64,000 nt of DNA from Streptosporangium subroseum (GTDB lineage: Bacteria > Actinomycetota > Actinomycetes > Streptosporangiales > Streptosporangiaceae). Below the pieces are notes generated by a model. The model ran no database searches and had not been told where the DNA came from. It worked only from the letters and a program-made list of their open reading frames with translations. Positions 1-8,537 of this stretch are shown piece after piece (position 1 is the first letter of the stretch; the number at the start of each line of letters is the position of its first letter). The stretch spans positions 19,994-83,993 of the forward strand of contig NZ_FZOD01000044.1 in NCBI RefSeq assembly GCF_900188345.1, written 5' to 3'. Made by a program: the position numbers and the translations under genes.

Positions 1-62
1 TTCGCCTGAGGGCCTCGACCCGTGACCTCGAACGGAGACCGGACCGGGGCATGCGAGGCCGG

Positions 63-1001
63 TCAGCCGATGGCCTCCATGAGCTCGTCGGCGGCCGTGT
101 AGGGGTCGAGATCGCCGTCCAGGACGCGGTCGGCCAGGACGTCCAGGCGCCTGTCGCCGTGCAGGTGGGCGAAACGGGAGCGGAGAGCGGCGAGGGCGAT
201 GGCCTCGATCTCGTCGCGAGCCCTGACCTGGCGACGGCGGGCGAGCTCGCCCGACTCCTCGAGGTAGGCCAGATGCTCGTCGAGGGCGTTGACCACGTCT
301 TCGGCGCCCTCGCCCCGATAGGCGACGGTCGGCACGATCGGCGGCCTCCACACCCGCTCGACCAGGGCGAGCATGTTGCGGAGCTCGCGAATCGTCGCCT
401 GGGCCCCGTCGCGGTCGGCCTTGTTCACCACGAACACGTCGGCGATCTCCAGGATGCCCGCCTTGGCCGCCTGGATGCCGTCGCCCATTCCCGGGGCGAG
501 CAGCACGACGGTGGTGTCGGCCAGCGAGGCGATGTCCACCTCGGCCTGGCCGACCCCGACGGTCTCGATGAGGATGACCTCGCATCCGGCCGCCTCCAGG
601 ACGCGCAGCGCCTGGGGCGTGGCCCACGACAGCCCGCCCAGGTGGCCGCGGCTGGCCATCGACCGGATGAACACCTCGGGGTCGCATGCGTGGTCCTGCA
701 TGCGGACCCTGTCGCCCAGCAGCGCCCCTCCGGTGAACGGCGAGGACGGGTCCACGGCGAGCACGCCGACTTTCTTGTCCCGCTTGCGGAACGCCTGGAC
801 CAGCATCCCGGTGGAGGTGGACTTGCCCACGCCGGGAGAACCGGTGAGCCCGATGATCCGGGCCCGGTGCGGCCGGTCCGTGCGGAGCTCGGCCATGATC
901 TCCCTGAGCCGGGGCGAGCCGTTCTCCACCATGGAGATCAGCCGGGCCACGGCCCGTGGCTGACCGTCCCTGGCCCGGGCGATCAGGTCGGAGACCTCCA
1001 C
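63..1001 (-). CDS. meaB: Methylmalonyl-CoA mutase-associated GTPase MeaB (G3E family)
   Basis: Predicted 312-residue cytosolic GTPase that protects and reloads adenosylcobalamin-dependent methylmalonyl-CoA mutase. Walker A GSPGVGKS lies at about residues 54-61, followed by DPSSPFTGG (switch region), ETVGVGQAE and the NKAD guanine-specificity motif. The length is typical of MeaB. I chose the GTG at 1001 (VEVSDLIARA...) because it begins 2 bp after the upstream thiolase stop; the frame stays open further upstream but that part lies inside the thiolase gene. It is the second gene of a leftward operon with the thiolase, and methylmalonyl-CoA epimerase is divergent next door, so the locus serves propionyl/methylmalonyl-CoA metabolism. 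Family assignment is firm; the operon is inferred from spacing. Confidence 0.95.
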   Translation of the reverse strand: MEVSDLIARARDGQPRAVARLISMVENGSPRLREIMAELRTDRPHRARIIGLTGSPGVGKSTSTGMLVQAFRKRDKKVGVLAVDPSSPFTGGALLGDRVRMQDHACDPEVFIRSMASRGHLGGLSWATPQALRVLEAAGCEVILIETVGVGQAEVDIASLADTTVVLLAPGMGDGIQAAKAGILEIADVFVVNKADRDGAQATIRELRNMLALVERVWRPPIVPTVAYRGEGAEDVVNALDEHLAYLEESGELARRRQVRARDEIEAIALAALRSRFAHLHGDRRLDVLADRVLDGDLDPYTAADELMEAIG

Positions 1002-1003
1002 GA

Positions 1004-2191
1004 TCAGGCCGAGGGAACGCGGAGGATCAGGGCGTCGCCCTGGCCGCCGCCGCCGCAGAGCCCGGCGGCTCCGAGGCCGCCGCCCCGGCGCTTGAGCTCG
1101 TGGGCGAGCGCGAGGACGATGCGGGCACCGGAGGCGCCGATCGGGTGGCCGAGAGCGATGCCGCCGCCGTTGACGTTGATCCTGTCGAGGGAGACGCCGA
1201 GTTCCTTGGCCGACTGGAGGACAACCTGGGCGAAGGCCTCGTTGATCTCCAGCAGGTCGAGGTCCGCGGCGGTGAGCCCCTGCTTGCCGAGGGCGTGCTT
1301 GATCGCGTTGGCGGGCTGGGACTGGAGCGAGTTGTCCGGCCCTGCCACGTTGCCGTGGGCGCCGATCTCGGCCAGCCACTCCAGGCCCAGCTCCTCGGCC
1401 TTGGCCTTGGACATCACGACCACCGCGCAGGCGCCGTCGGAGATCTGCGAGGCGGAGCCGGCCGTGATCGTGCCGTCCTTGGTGAACGCCGGCCGCAGCC
1501 GCGACAGGACCTCGACGGTGGTGTCGGCGCGCACGCCCTCGTCCGCGGAGAAGACCACCGGCTCACCCTTGCGCTGCGGGATCGACACCGGGACGATCTC
1601 GGCGTCGAGCGTCCCGTTCTTGATCGCGGCGGCGGCTCGCTCGTGGGAGCGGGCGGCGAAGGCGTCCTGCTCCTCGCGGGTCAGGCCCAGGCGCGCGTTG
1701 TGCCGCTCGGTGGACTCGCCCATGGCCACCTGGTCGTAGGCGTCGGTCAGACCGTCGAGGGCCATCGAGTCCACGACGCCGGCGTCGCCGTACTTCACGC
1801 CTCTGCGCAGACCCGGCAGCAGGTGCGGGGCGTTCGACATGGACTCCATGCCGCCCGCGACCACGATGTCGAACTCACCGGCCCGGATGAGCTGGTCGGC
1901 CAGGGCGATGGCGTCCAGCCCGGACAGGCAGACCTTGTTGATCGTCAGCGACGGCACGGACATCGGGATCCCGGCCTTGACCGCGGCCTGGCGGGAAGGG
2001 ATCTGACCGGCTCCGGCCTGGAGCACCTGACCCATGATCACGTACTGCACGGCCTCGGGGGCGACACCGGAACGCTCCAGCGCGGCTTTGATGGCGAGGC
2101 CACCCAGCTCGGCGCCCGAAAGACCGGATAATGAGCCGAGCAACCGGCCAATGGGCGTGCGAGCTCCGGCGACAATGACGGAACCAGACAT
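1004..2191 (-). CDS. Acetyl-CoA C-acetyltransferase (thiolase family)
   Basis: A 395-residue thiolase that condenses two acetyl-CoA or cleaves acetoacetyl-CoA. Nucleophilic Cys88 sits in NKVCLSGLDAIA; the C-terminal catalytic motifs NEAFAQ, GHPIGASGAR and CGGGGQG are intact. ATG at 2191 is preceded by a GGAGG Shine-Dalgarno; longer in-frame starts run into the intergenic region and the divergent epimerase gene. It is the first gene of a leftward pair with meaB (2 bp gap). The thiolase-meaB/epimerase arrangement matches the Streptomyces coelicolor order as I recall it. The sequence does not separate a biosynthetic from a degradative role. Confidence 0.95.
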   Translation of the reverse strand: MSGSVIVAGARTPIGRLLGSLSGLSGAELGGLAIKAALERSGVAPEAVQYVIMGQVLQAGAGQIPSRQAAVKAGIPMSVPSLTINKVCLSGLDAIALADQLIRAGEFDIVVAGGMESMSNAPHLLPGLRRGVKYGDAGVVDSMALDGLTDAYDQVAMGESTERHNARLGLTREEQDAFAARSHERAAAAIKNGTLDAEIVPVSIPQRKGEPVVFSADEGVRADTTVEVLSRLRPAFTKDGTITAGSASQISDGACAVVVMSKAKAEELGLEWLAEIGAHGNVAGPDNSLQSQPANAIKHALGKQGLTAADLDLLEINEAFAQVVLQSAKELGVSLDRINVNGGGIALGHPIGASGARIVLALAHELKRRGGGLGAAGLCGGGGQGDALILRVPSA

Positions 2192-2275
2192 AGAAGGGGC
2201 CTCCCTGACGGGGCTTGCGGCGACTTTGCCACCATACCCATGAGTACCCAAGCGACCGCCATGGAGGTTGGACCT

Positions 2276-2698
2276 ATGTTCATGCGCATCGACCATGTGG
2301 GAATCGCCTGCCACAACCTGGAAGAGAAGATCGCGTTCTTCGAGCGGACCTTCGAGCTGACCGTGGTGGCACGGGAGATCAACGAGGAGCAGGGCGTCAA
2401 GGAGGCGATGCTGCACATCGCCGACGGCAACGGAGGAGGGTCCTACATCCAGCTCCTCGAACCGCTCGGCCCCGACACGCCGGTCGGCAAGTTCCTCGCC
2501 AAGCGCGGAGAAGGGGTGCACCACGTCGCGTTCGGTGTCCCGGACGTCGCGCGCGCCCTGGAGGAAATAGGCGGCAAGGGCATCCGGCTGCTCGACGAAA
2601 AACCGCGACATGGTTCGATGGGTTCCTCCATCGCCTTCCTCCACCCCAAGGACGTGGCGGGAATGCTCACGGAGCTCGTTCAGGCTCCAGATCATTAA
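2276..2698 (+). CDS. mce: Methylmalonyl-CoA epimerase (VOC/glyoxalase fold)
   Basis: A 140-residue vicinal-oxygen-chelate protein that interconverts (2S)- and (2R)-methylmalonyl-CoA. Two beta-alpha-beta-beta-beta modules are visible with candidate metal ligands in IDHVGIACHN (His7), YIQLLEP (Gln), VHHVAFGV (His) and GMLTELV (Glu). I start at ATG 2276 because GGAGG lies at 2263-2267 with normal spacing. An upstream in-frame ATG at 2240 would add 12 unconserved-looking residues. It is divergent from the thiolase-meaB operon across about 85 bp, so both probably share a promoter region and pathway. Confidence 0.93.
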   Translation: MFMRIDHVGIACHNLEEKIAFFERTFELTVVAREINEEQGVKEAMLHIADGNGGGSYIQLLEPLGPDTPVGKFLAKRGEGVHHVAFGVPDVARALEEIGGKGIRLLDEKPRHGSMGSSIAFLHPKDVAGMLTELVQAPDH

Positions 2699-2726
2699 AA
2701 ACGCGCCGTGTCAAATGCAAGAAACG

Positions 2727-2754
2727 TTCATACGTAACAAGTCGTGCATAAAAT
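2727..2754 (+). promoter_or_regulatory. Candidate promoter of the coiled-coil gene
   Basis: The 196 bp between mce and the Scy/FilP-type gene holds an AT-rich island unlike its surroundings. TTCATA (2727-2732) and TAAAAT (2749-2754) are separated by 16 bp, a plausible sigma-70-type pair. This would give the cytoskeletal gene its own promoter rather than relying on read-through from mce. No transcript evidence is available. Confidence 0.4.
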
Positions 2755-2894
2755 TGGACGAGACCTCCAAGGCCGCGTCACCGGAGTACGCTGGCCTACC
2801 ACCGGACGTGGATCCCGCCACGGCTCCCGCCTCGGATGTCCGAATCCCCCGTCCGGCCCGTGTAGCCGTCTCGACAACCCAGGATCGAGCCTCC

Positions 2895-4175
2895 ATGCAG
2901 TCCGACATCGATGCCCAGCTCAATAATTTCTTTGAAGACGCCCCCGCTCGGGAATTCGACGTGGTGCTCCGTGGCTACGACCGGCACCAGGTTCACGACC
3001 ATCTGAAGCAGATTGACGGCGAGCTGCGCCAGACCCGGGAGCAGCTTCAGGGTCTGCAGCGAGACCTGTCCGACTCCCAGCGGCAGTTGCAGGAGCAGGA
3101 GCGTCCGACCTACTCCGGCCTTGGCGCCCGGATCGAGCAGCTGCTCCGTCTCGCCGAGGAGCAGGCCACCGAGCTGGTCCAGGCCGCCCGGTCCGAGGCG
3201 AACGAGATCAAGGCCGCGTCCAAGGTCGACGCCGCGGACCTGCGCGCCGCCGCGGAGAACGAGGCGGCCGAGAAGCGCGCCCTCGCCACCCGCGAAGCCG
3301 ACGAGATGCGCACCAGCGCGGAGCGCGAGGCCGAGGAGATCCGCTCGACCGCCCGCCGCGAGTCGGACGAACTGACCTCCACCACCGAGCGCGAGGTCGC
3401 CAAGCTGCGCGCCACCGCCGACCACGAGGTGGCCGAGAAGCGCGCCGACGCCGAGCGCGAGATCGCCAAGCTGCGCACCACCACCGAGCGCGAGGTCGCC
3501 CAGCTGCGCGCCTCGACCAAGCGCGAGCGTGACGAGGTCCTCACCACGGCCAAGCGCCAGGCCGACGAGATGCGCGCCCAGGCTCAGCGGGTCCTGGAGG
3601 AGTCCGAGGCCAAGCGTGCCCAGGACGAGGCCGAGTTCGACATCCAGCTCGCCGCCCGCCGCGAGGACGCCGAGCGTCAGGAAGCCGAGCGCCACGCCAC
3701 CGCGCAGGCCGCCACCCAGAAGCTGGTCGCCGAGGCCGAGCAGCGTGCGGCCACCGCCGAGCAGCGCGCCACCAAGGCCACCCAGCAGGCCGAGCAGACC
3801 CGCCGCGAGGCCGACAGCCACGCCAAGCAGCTGGTCGCCAACGCGCGCAAGAACGCCGACCAGGTCGTCTCCGAGGCCAAGTCGAGCGCCGAGTCGATCG
3901 TCTCCGAGGCCAAGTCGGAGGCCGAGCGGAGCCGTTCGGTCGCCCAGCGCCAGGTCGACGAGCTGACCCGCCAGCGCGACAGCATCACCAGCCACCTCGC
4001 GCAGCTGCGCCAGCTGCTCGGTGGCGCCCCGCTCCCGGCCTCCGAGCCGGAGCCCGCGATCACCGCGGCCCCGCCGAAGCCGGCCATCCCTGCCGCCAAC
4101 GGCAGCGAGAAGCCGGTCCCGGCTCCCGCCAAGGCGGAGACGAAGGACGACGACGCGGAGTGGTGGCAGGAGTAG
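2895..4175 (+). CDS. Scy/FilP-type coiled-coil polarity protein with DivIVA-like N-terminus
   Basis: A 426-residue protein, almost entirely predicted coiled coil and rich in E, A, R and K, with repeated blocks such as EREVAKLRATADHEVAEKR and EADEMRTSAEREAEEIR. Residues of about 17-40 (EFDVVLRGYDRHQVHDHL) resemble the DivIVA N-terminal signature. After residue 375 comes a Pro/Ala-rich tail ending in DDDAEWWQE. In Streptomyces the neighbours of mce-thiolase-meaB are scy and filP, which organise the apical polarisome and form filaments. This gene holds that position, but its length lies between FilP (about 310) and Scy (over 1200). The start at 2895 is chosen for the DivIVA motif; the Shine-Dalgarno is weak. 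Role in tip growth is inferred from family and synteny. Confidence 0.85.
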   Translation: MQSDIDAQLNNFFEDAPAREFDVVLRGYDRHQVHDHLKQIDGELRQTREQLQGLQRDLSDSQRQLQEQERPTYSGLGARIEQLLRLAEEQATELVQAARSEANEIKAASKVDAADLRAAAENEAAEKRALATREADEMRTSAEREAEEIRSTARRESDELTSTTEREVAKLRATADHEVAEKRADAEREIAKLRTTTEREVAQLRASTKRERDEVLTTAKRQADEMRAQAQRVLEESEAKRAQDEAEFDIQLAARREDAERQEAERHATAQAATQKLVAEAEQRAATAEQRATKATQQAEQTRREADSHAKQLVANARKNADQVVSEAKSSAESIVSEAKSEAERSRSVAQRQVDELTRQRDSITSHLAQLRQLLGGAPLPASEPEPAITAAPPKPAIPAANGSEKPVPAPAKAETKDDDAEWWQE

Positions 4176-4210
4176 GCACCGCTGATTCCGGGGCGTTGGC
4201 GACGGCTACG

Positions 4211-4246
4211 AGAGAGCCTGGTGACCTGACGGTCGCTAGGCTCTCT
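4211..4246 (+). terminator. Rho-independent-like terminator after the coiled-coil gene
   Basis: AGAGAGCCT (4211-4219) pairs perfectly with AGGCTCTCT (4238-4246), with partial pairing inside the loop, followed by a T-rich stretch (TCTTGTCTTCC). It lies 35 bp after the stop of the coiled-coil gene and about 60 bp before the next start. Confidence 0.75.
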
Positions 4247-4307
4247 TCTTGTCTTCCCACCGTCCTCACGGTTCTGCGTACCTCTCTCCACTCCGCTAGG
4301 AGCAGCT

Positions 4308-5606
4308 GTGCCCGAAGCGTCCCAGGTGTCCGACGATCCCCAGGTCTCCGTCCCGGGCCCGCCCTCCTCCCCCGAGGTCTCCGGCGGACCGGAGACCTCC
4401 GGCGGACCGGCGAGCTCTGCCGTACACGACGAGCCGGTCACCTCCGGCGGGCATGCGGCGCACGGCAGGCCGCTCGCCTTCGGCGGTCATGGGAGGCACG
4501 ACAGGCCGGGCGGACACGGGGCACGCGGCGAGCAGAGCACCACCGGCGCGCACGAGGCGCTGTACGGCGAGCCGGGTAAGCCACTGGCCAGCAACCCCTT
4601 CCTGATCGGCCTGACCGGCGGGTTGGGCCTGCTGACCGCGTGGGCGCTCTCCCAGGCGCTGGTCACCTCCCGCAGTGTGATCGTCCTGATCGTGGTGGCG
4701 ATGTTCCTCGCCGTGGGGCTCAATCCGGCCGTCGAGGCGCTGCAGCGGCGGCGGATGGCCCGGCGCGGGGCGATCTCGATCGTCTTCGGCGCGGTGATCC
4801 TGTTCTTTGTGCTCTTCGGCCTGGCGATCGTCCCGCCGGTGACCCAGGAGGCGGCCGCGTTTGTCAGCGCTGTCCCCGGCTACACGAAGGAACTGCTCGC
4901 CAACCCCACGCTCAAGGGGTTGGACAGCGACTACCAGATCCTGACGAGGGCCGGCGACTACATCACCAGTGGCGGTCTCGCCCAGACCGTGGCGGGGGGC
5001 CTGCTCGGCGCGGGCGCGGTGGTGTTCAACGCGTTCTTCTCCGGGGTCACGCTGCTGGTCCTGACCCTGTACTTCCTCGGCTCGCTGCCCTCGATCAAGG
5101 ATTATCTCTTCAAGCTCGTGCCCAGCAGCCGCAGGGAACGGTCCCGAGCGCTCGGCGACGAGATCCTCGACGGCATCGGCGGCTACGTGGCCGGCAACCT
5201 GCTGATCTCAGTGATCGCGGGCGTGGTCACCTGGGTGTTCCTCTCCGTCCTGGGCGTCGAGTACGCGCTGGCCCTCGCCCTGATCGTGGCGGTCACCGAC
5301 CTGATCCCGCTCGTCGGCGCGACGATCGGCGCGGCGCTGGTGACCCTGGTGGCGCTCCTCCAGTCGGGAACGCTCGGCATCGCCTGCGCGATCTTCTTCC
5401 TGGTCTACCAGCAGGTCGAGAACTACCTGATCTATCCTCGCGTGATGAAGCGCTCGGTGGACGTGGCCCCGGCGGTCACCGTCATCGCCGCGCTGTTCGG
5501 CGGCGCGCTGATGGGCATCGTCGGGGCGCTGCTGGCCATCCCGGTGGCCGCGGCGATCGCGCTGCTCATCCGCGAGGTGGTGATCCCCCGGCAAGCTCGC
5601 CAATGA
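4308..5606 (+). CDS. AI-2E family transporter (UPF0118) with disordered N-terminal extension
   Basis: A 432-residue integral membrane protein. The first ~85 residues are Gly/His/Pro-rich and probably disordered and cytoplasmic. They are followed by a typical AI-2E/PerM-like core with about 7-8 hydrophobic segments from SNPFLIGLTGG to the C-terminus, including the loop with the conserved PxxxEA-like start (GLNPAVEALQRRR) and LVYQQVENYLIYPRVM. GTG at 4308 follows an AGGAG at 4298-4302. Members export or flux small molecules, and most actinobacterial homologues have no proven substrate. It converges on the downstream alpha/beta hydrolase with a 41 bp 3' overlap. Confidence 0.88.
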   Translation: MPEASQVSDDPQVSVPGPPSSPEVSGGPETSGGPASSAVHDEPVTSGGHAAHGRPLAFGGHGRHDRPGGHGARGEQSTTGAHEALYGEPGKPLASNPFLIGLTGGLGLLTAWALSQALVTSRSVIVLIVVAMFLAVGLNPAVEALQRRRMARRGAISIVFGAVILFFVLFGLAIVPPVTQEAAAFVSAVPGYTKELLANPTLKGLDSDYQILTRAGDYITSGGLAQTVAGGLLGAGAVVFNAFFSGVTLLVLTLYFLGSLPSIKDYLFKLVPSSRRERSRALGDEILDGIGGYVAGNLLISVIAGVVTWVFLSVLGVEYALALALIVAVTDLIPLVGATIGAALVTLVALLQSGTLGIACAIFFLVYQQVENYLIYPRVMKRSVDVAPAVTVIAALFGGALMGIVGALLAIPVAAAIALLIREVVIPRQARQ

Positions 5607-6405
5607 AGCCGGCCACGACGCGGTTGAACGCCTCGGGCTGCTCGATCGCGCTCAGGTGACCCGCCTTCTCGATCACGGCCAGCCGCCCGTCGGGCACGGC
5701 TTCGACCATCGCCTCGGCGTCGGCGCGCGGGGAGATCTCGTCCTCCTCCCCCACGATCACCAGGACGGGCACCTTGAGCGCCCGCAGGGTGTCGAAGGAG
5801 TCCCGGCGGCCCGCCATGGCCCGCTGCGCCCAGGCCACGGCGCCCGGCGGAGCCGCCTGGACCAGCCCGCGCACCCGGCCGAACACCATCGCCCTGCGCT
5901 GTACGGTGGTCTGCCCGAGCAGCCCGGGGAGCACCTCCTCCACCAGGACCGAGGAGCCGCTGTCGAGCACGGTGGCGGCGATCCGCTCGCGGTTCGACCG
6001 GGCCGCCTCCTGATCGGCGTCCGCCTTGGTGTCGGCGAGGATCACCCCCAGCACCCGGTCGGGGTGGCGGCGGCACAGGGCCATCGTCACGTAGCCGCCC
6101 ATGGACAGGCCGCCGACGACCCCGCGCTCGATCCCCTCGCGGTCCAGCAGGCGCACGACGTCGTCGGCCATGACGTCGAGGGAGGGCTCGTCCTCGCCCA
6201 GCACCGAGCCGCCGAAGCCGCGCAGGTCGGGGGTGATGACCTTGCAGGTGGTCGCCAGGCCCTCACGCTGGGCCAGCCACATCGCCGATGACAGGGGGAA
6301 GGCGTGGAGGAGGACGACCGGAAGTCCCTCGCCCGCCGATCGCGTGTACAGGTGCACGCTGTCCACCGTATTCCCGTACTCCTCGTCTGACACCCCTTGA
6401 TTCAC
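5566..6405 (-). CDS. Alpha/beta hydrolase
   Basis: A 279-residue alpha/beta-hydrolase-fold protein. Features: oxyanion region LLHAFPLSSAMW, nucleophile elbow GGLSMGG (Ser), acid region GEEDEISP and catalytic His in KAGHLSAIEQPEAFN. It resembles the 3-oxoadipate enol-lactonase/proline-iminopeptidase-like branch, but the substrate cannot be read from sequence. It is single-gene, leftward, and overlaps the 3' end of the AI-2E transporter by 41 bp, an antisense overlap. A 250 bp gap with hairpins separates it from the SDR gene. Confidence 0.88.
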   Translation of the reverse strand: MNQGVSDEEYGNTVDSVHLYTRSAGEGLPVVLLHAFPLSSAMWLAQREGLATTCKVITPDLRGFGGSVLGEDEPSLDVMADDVVRLLDREGIERGVVGGLSMGGYVTMALCRRHPDRVLGVILADTKADADQEAARSNRERIAATVLDSGSSVLVEEVLPGLLGQTTVQRRAMVFGRVRGLVQAAPPGAVAWAQRAMAGRRDSFDTLRALKVPVLVIVGEEDEISPRADAEAMVEAVPDGRLAVIEKAGHLSAIEQPEAFNRVVAGFIGELAGGSPPRG

Positions 6406-6603
6406 CGGGCATTCAGGGCGGAGGGCCCGTCCTTCAGGGCGGGGAGGAGGCGATTCCTGTGTTTTCCCTGGGTGCGCGGGTCGGGCTCGGCGGGGTCGGG
6501 GTGTTCCGCGATAGCCAAGCGGAATGTGTTCGCTTGAGCGCGGCGGGGCGTGCCGTGCCGCGGGGGGAGGCTTCGGGGTCGCCCGGGCCGATGAACCGAC
6601 GGA

Positions 6604-6651
6604 CCCGGCCGGAGGGCCGGGTGCTGGAATCCCCGGTTCTCACGGCCGGGG
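6604..6651 (-). terminator. Double hairpin downstream of the SDR gene
   Basis: The gap between the hydrolase start (6405) and the SDR stop (6658) has no gene. CCCGGCC (6604-6610)/GGCCGGG (6615-6621) is a 7 bp stem with a 4 nt loop. CCCCGG (6631-6636)/CCGGGG (6646-6651) forms a second hairpin. Both lie just 3' of the leftward SDR gene, so they probably terminate it. Near 6410-6460 there is also a short direct repeat of TTCAGGGCGG. Nothing else is recognised. Confidence 0.5.
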
Positions 6652-6657
6652 AGGACG

Positions 6658-7419
6658 TCAGGACATCGCGGTGGCGCCGCCGTCGACGAAGAGGACCTGG
6701 CCGGTGATGTAGGCGGAGGCCGTACTGGCGAGGAAGACCGCGGGGTGGGCCATCTCCTCGGGGGTGCCCCAGCGGCGCATGGGAACGGTCTGGACGGTCG
6801 CCCGGCCGGCGTTCTCGTCCTCCCAGAGCCCGCGGTTGAGGTCGGTGGCGGTCCAGCCGGGGCACAGGGCGTTGACCCGCACCCCGCTCTCCGCCCACTC
6901 CAGGGCCAGGGTCTTGGTCAGCGCGACCAGGCCGGCCTTGGCCGCGGCGTAGGCCGCCAGCAGGGGGGCGCCCTTGGCCGCCACCGAGGCCACGTTGATC
7001 ACCGAGGCGGTGCCTCGCTCGGTGAGGTGCGGCGCGAACGCGTGACAGACCGACATGGCGGAGTCGAGGTTGAGCCTCATCAGCTTGTCCCAGCCGGACA
7101 GTCTCAGGTCCTTGAACGGCACGAGGAAGTTGGACCCGCCCGCGTTGTTGACCACGATGTCCACGTGGCCCAGCTCCTCGATCCCCCGCTGTACGGCTGC
7201 CGCCACGGCCTCTCTGTCGGTGACGTCACAGGGGATGACGGCGGCCTGCCGCCCCAGCGCCTTCACCTCGGAGGCCACCTCGGCCAGTGACTCGGCCGAC
7301 CGGGAGACGAGCGCGACGTCGGCGCCCGCCTCCGCGTAGGCGAGGGCGATCGCCCGTCCGATGCCCCTCGACGCCCCGGTGATGAACGCCTTCCTGCCGG
7401 AAAGATCGAACGCCTGCAC
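6658..7419 (-). CDS. Short-chain dehydrogenase/reductase (classical SDR)
   Basis: A 253-residue NAD(P)-dependent oxidoreductase. It has the cofactor motif TGASRGIGR near the N-terminus, NNAG, the catalytic Ser (NVASVAAKG), YAAAKAG for Tyr-x3-Lys and the C-terminal DGGATAMS typical of FabG-like SDRs. GTG at 7419 is preferred because an AGGAGG lies six bases upstream; longer starts at 7443 or 7467 are possible. CDVTDRE and the Arg/Ser pattern after beta-2 (SRSAES) suggest NADP preference. The substrate is unknown, and it is transcribed leftward alone or with the hydrolase upstream. Confidence 0.9.
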   Translation of the reverse strand: MQAFDLSGRKAFITGASRGIGRAIALAYAEAGADVALVSRSAESLAEVASEVKALGRQAAVIPCDVTDREAVAAAVQRGIEELGHVDIVVNNAGGSNFLVPFKDLRLSGWDKLMRLNLDSAMSVCHAFAPHLTERGTASVINVASVAAKGAPLLAAYAAAKAGLVALTKTLALEWAESGVRVNALCPGWTATDLNRGLWEDENAGRATVQTVPMRRWGTPEEMAHPAVFLASTASAYITGQVLFVDGGATAMS

Positions 7420-7494
7420 GGCTGCCTCCTCGTTGACATGCGCCATCGGCTGCCAGGCCCGGCACACGCCGGCGAGCTGGAACCGAACAAGATT

Positions 7495-8208
7495 CTACGA
7501 GTCGGCGACCTCTGTGGGGAGGGGATGGGCGGCCGGATTCACTCTGCGGACGATCTCGTTGAGGACGATCCGCACGTACGGCTCGCCGACCCACAGGTGC
7601 TTGGCGCCGTCCACGCCGACGACCTCGGCCTGGGGCACCCGGGCGAAGCGCTCACGGGCTTCCTCCGGGCGCAGGTAGTCGTCGAACTCGGGGACCAGCG
7701 CGATCAGCGGCCGTCCGAACTCCGCCCACCCGTCGAGGTCGGCGTCGGTGGTCCGGTGCAGCGGCGGGGAGAGCAGGATGGCGCCCTCCACGAGCGGGTC
7801 GCGACCCCACTTGAGCGCGAGCTCGGTGCCGAAGGACCAGCCGACCAGCCAGACCCGGGGCAGGTCGTTGAAGTCGGCGCACTCCAGCGCGGCGGCGACG
7901 TCGAGGCGCTCCGCCTCGCCGCCGCCGAAGGCGCCCTCGGAGGTGCCCCGCTCGGAGGTGGTGCCGCGCGTGTTGAACCGCAGCAGGCCCAGATCCGCGA
8001 GGGCGGGCAGCCGGTTGGAGGCCTTCTTGAAGACGTGGCTGTCCATCATGCCGCCGTGGGTGGGCAGCGGGTGCAGGCAGATCAGTGTGGCCACCGGGGG
8101 CCTGTCTGCGGGAAGGGCCAGCTCACCGACGAGCTTCAGCCCGTCACCGGTGTGCAACTCGATCGGTTCCCTGCGCGCGGGCAGCACCGTAGAGGCCCTG
8201 ATCTCCAT
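7495..8208 (-). CDS. Alpha/beta hydrolase (dienelactone-hydrolase-like)
   Basis: A 237-residue serine hydrolase. LHPLPTHGGMMDSHVF forms the oxyanion-hole region, VGWSFGTELA is the nucleophile elbow, and GVDGAKHLWVGEP contains the probable catalytic His. ATG at 8208 follows GGAG. It lies 8 bp downstream of a small Cys/His protein gene and probably shares a transcript with it. The family is common in actinomycetes next to this same small gene; no substrate can be given. Confidence 0.87.
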   Translation of the reverse strand: MEIRASTVLPARREPIELHTGDGLKLVGELALPADRPPVATLICLHPLPTHGGMMDSHVFKKASNRLPALADLGLLRFNTRGTTSERGTSEGAFGGGEAERLDVAAALECADFNDLPRVWLVGWSFGTELALKWGRDPLVEGAILLSPPLHRTTDADLDGWAEFGRPLIALVPEFDDYLRPEEARERFARVPQAEVVGVDGAKHLWVGEPYVRIVLNEIVRRVNPAAHPLPTEVADS

Positions 8209-8216
8209 GTGTCTCC

Positions 8217-8537
8217 TCAATATCTGCTGCGGCCGGGACCACGCTTGACCCGGTTGCGCCAGCACGCGGTGTGCCAGTGCCTGCGCTCGTTCTCTCCGCC
8301 GGACCAGGCGGGCCAGCTCACCAGGTGGGGCAGGCCGGGCCTGATCTCCTGGTCGCAGCCGGGGCACCGGTAGACCTTGTCCGCCCCGGCGCCGGTGACC
8401 CGGCGCACGTGCCAGTCGCCGTCGGGCCACTCCTCCACCTGGTCGACCCCGGGCACGAACTGGCCGACGGGACGGGAGGACCCCCGGTTTCCGCCCCTGT
8501 CGAAGGGGTCGGCCCGACGAGCCTTGCGGGGGCTCAC
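8217..8537 (-). CDS. Small zinc-ribbon-like protein (actinobacterial 'ATP/GTP-binding' conserved protein)
   Basis: A 106-residue basic protein that starts VSPRKARRADPFDRGG and contains WHVRRVTGAGADKVYRCPGCDQ, then PHLVSWPAWSGG, RRHWHTACW. The CPGC pair with downstream HxH and CW suggests a metal-binding ribbon. Streptomyces genomes carry close relatives that are usually, and probably wrongly, called ATP/GTP-binding protein. GTG at 8537 overlaps the TGA of an upstream small ORF (GTGA), indicating translational coupling. It is followed 8 bp later by an alpha/beta hydrolase. Function unknown. Confidence 0.8.
   Translation of the reverse strand: MSPRKARRADPFDRGGNRGSSRPVGQFVPGVDQVEEWPDGDWHVRRVTGAGADKVYRCPGCDQEIRPGLPHLVSWPAWSGGENERRHWHTACWRNRVKRGPGRSRY

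Noticed and set aside
51..1739. Long plus-strand frame opposite meaB and the thiolase.
   Set aside because: Codon periodicity and domain content belong to the minus-strand genes.
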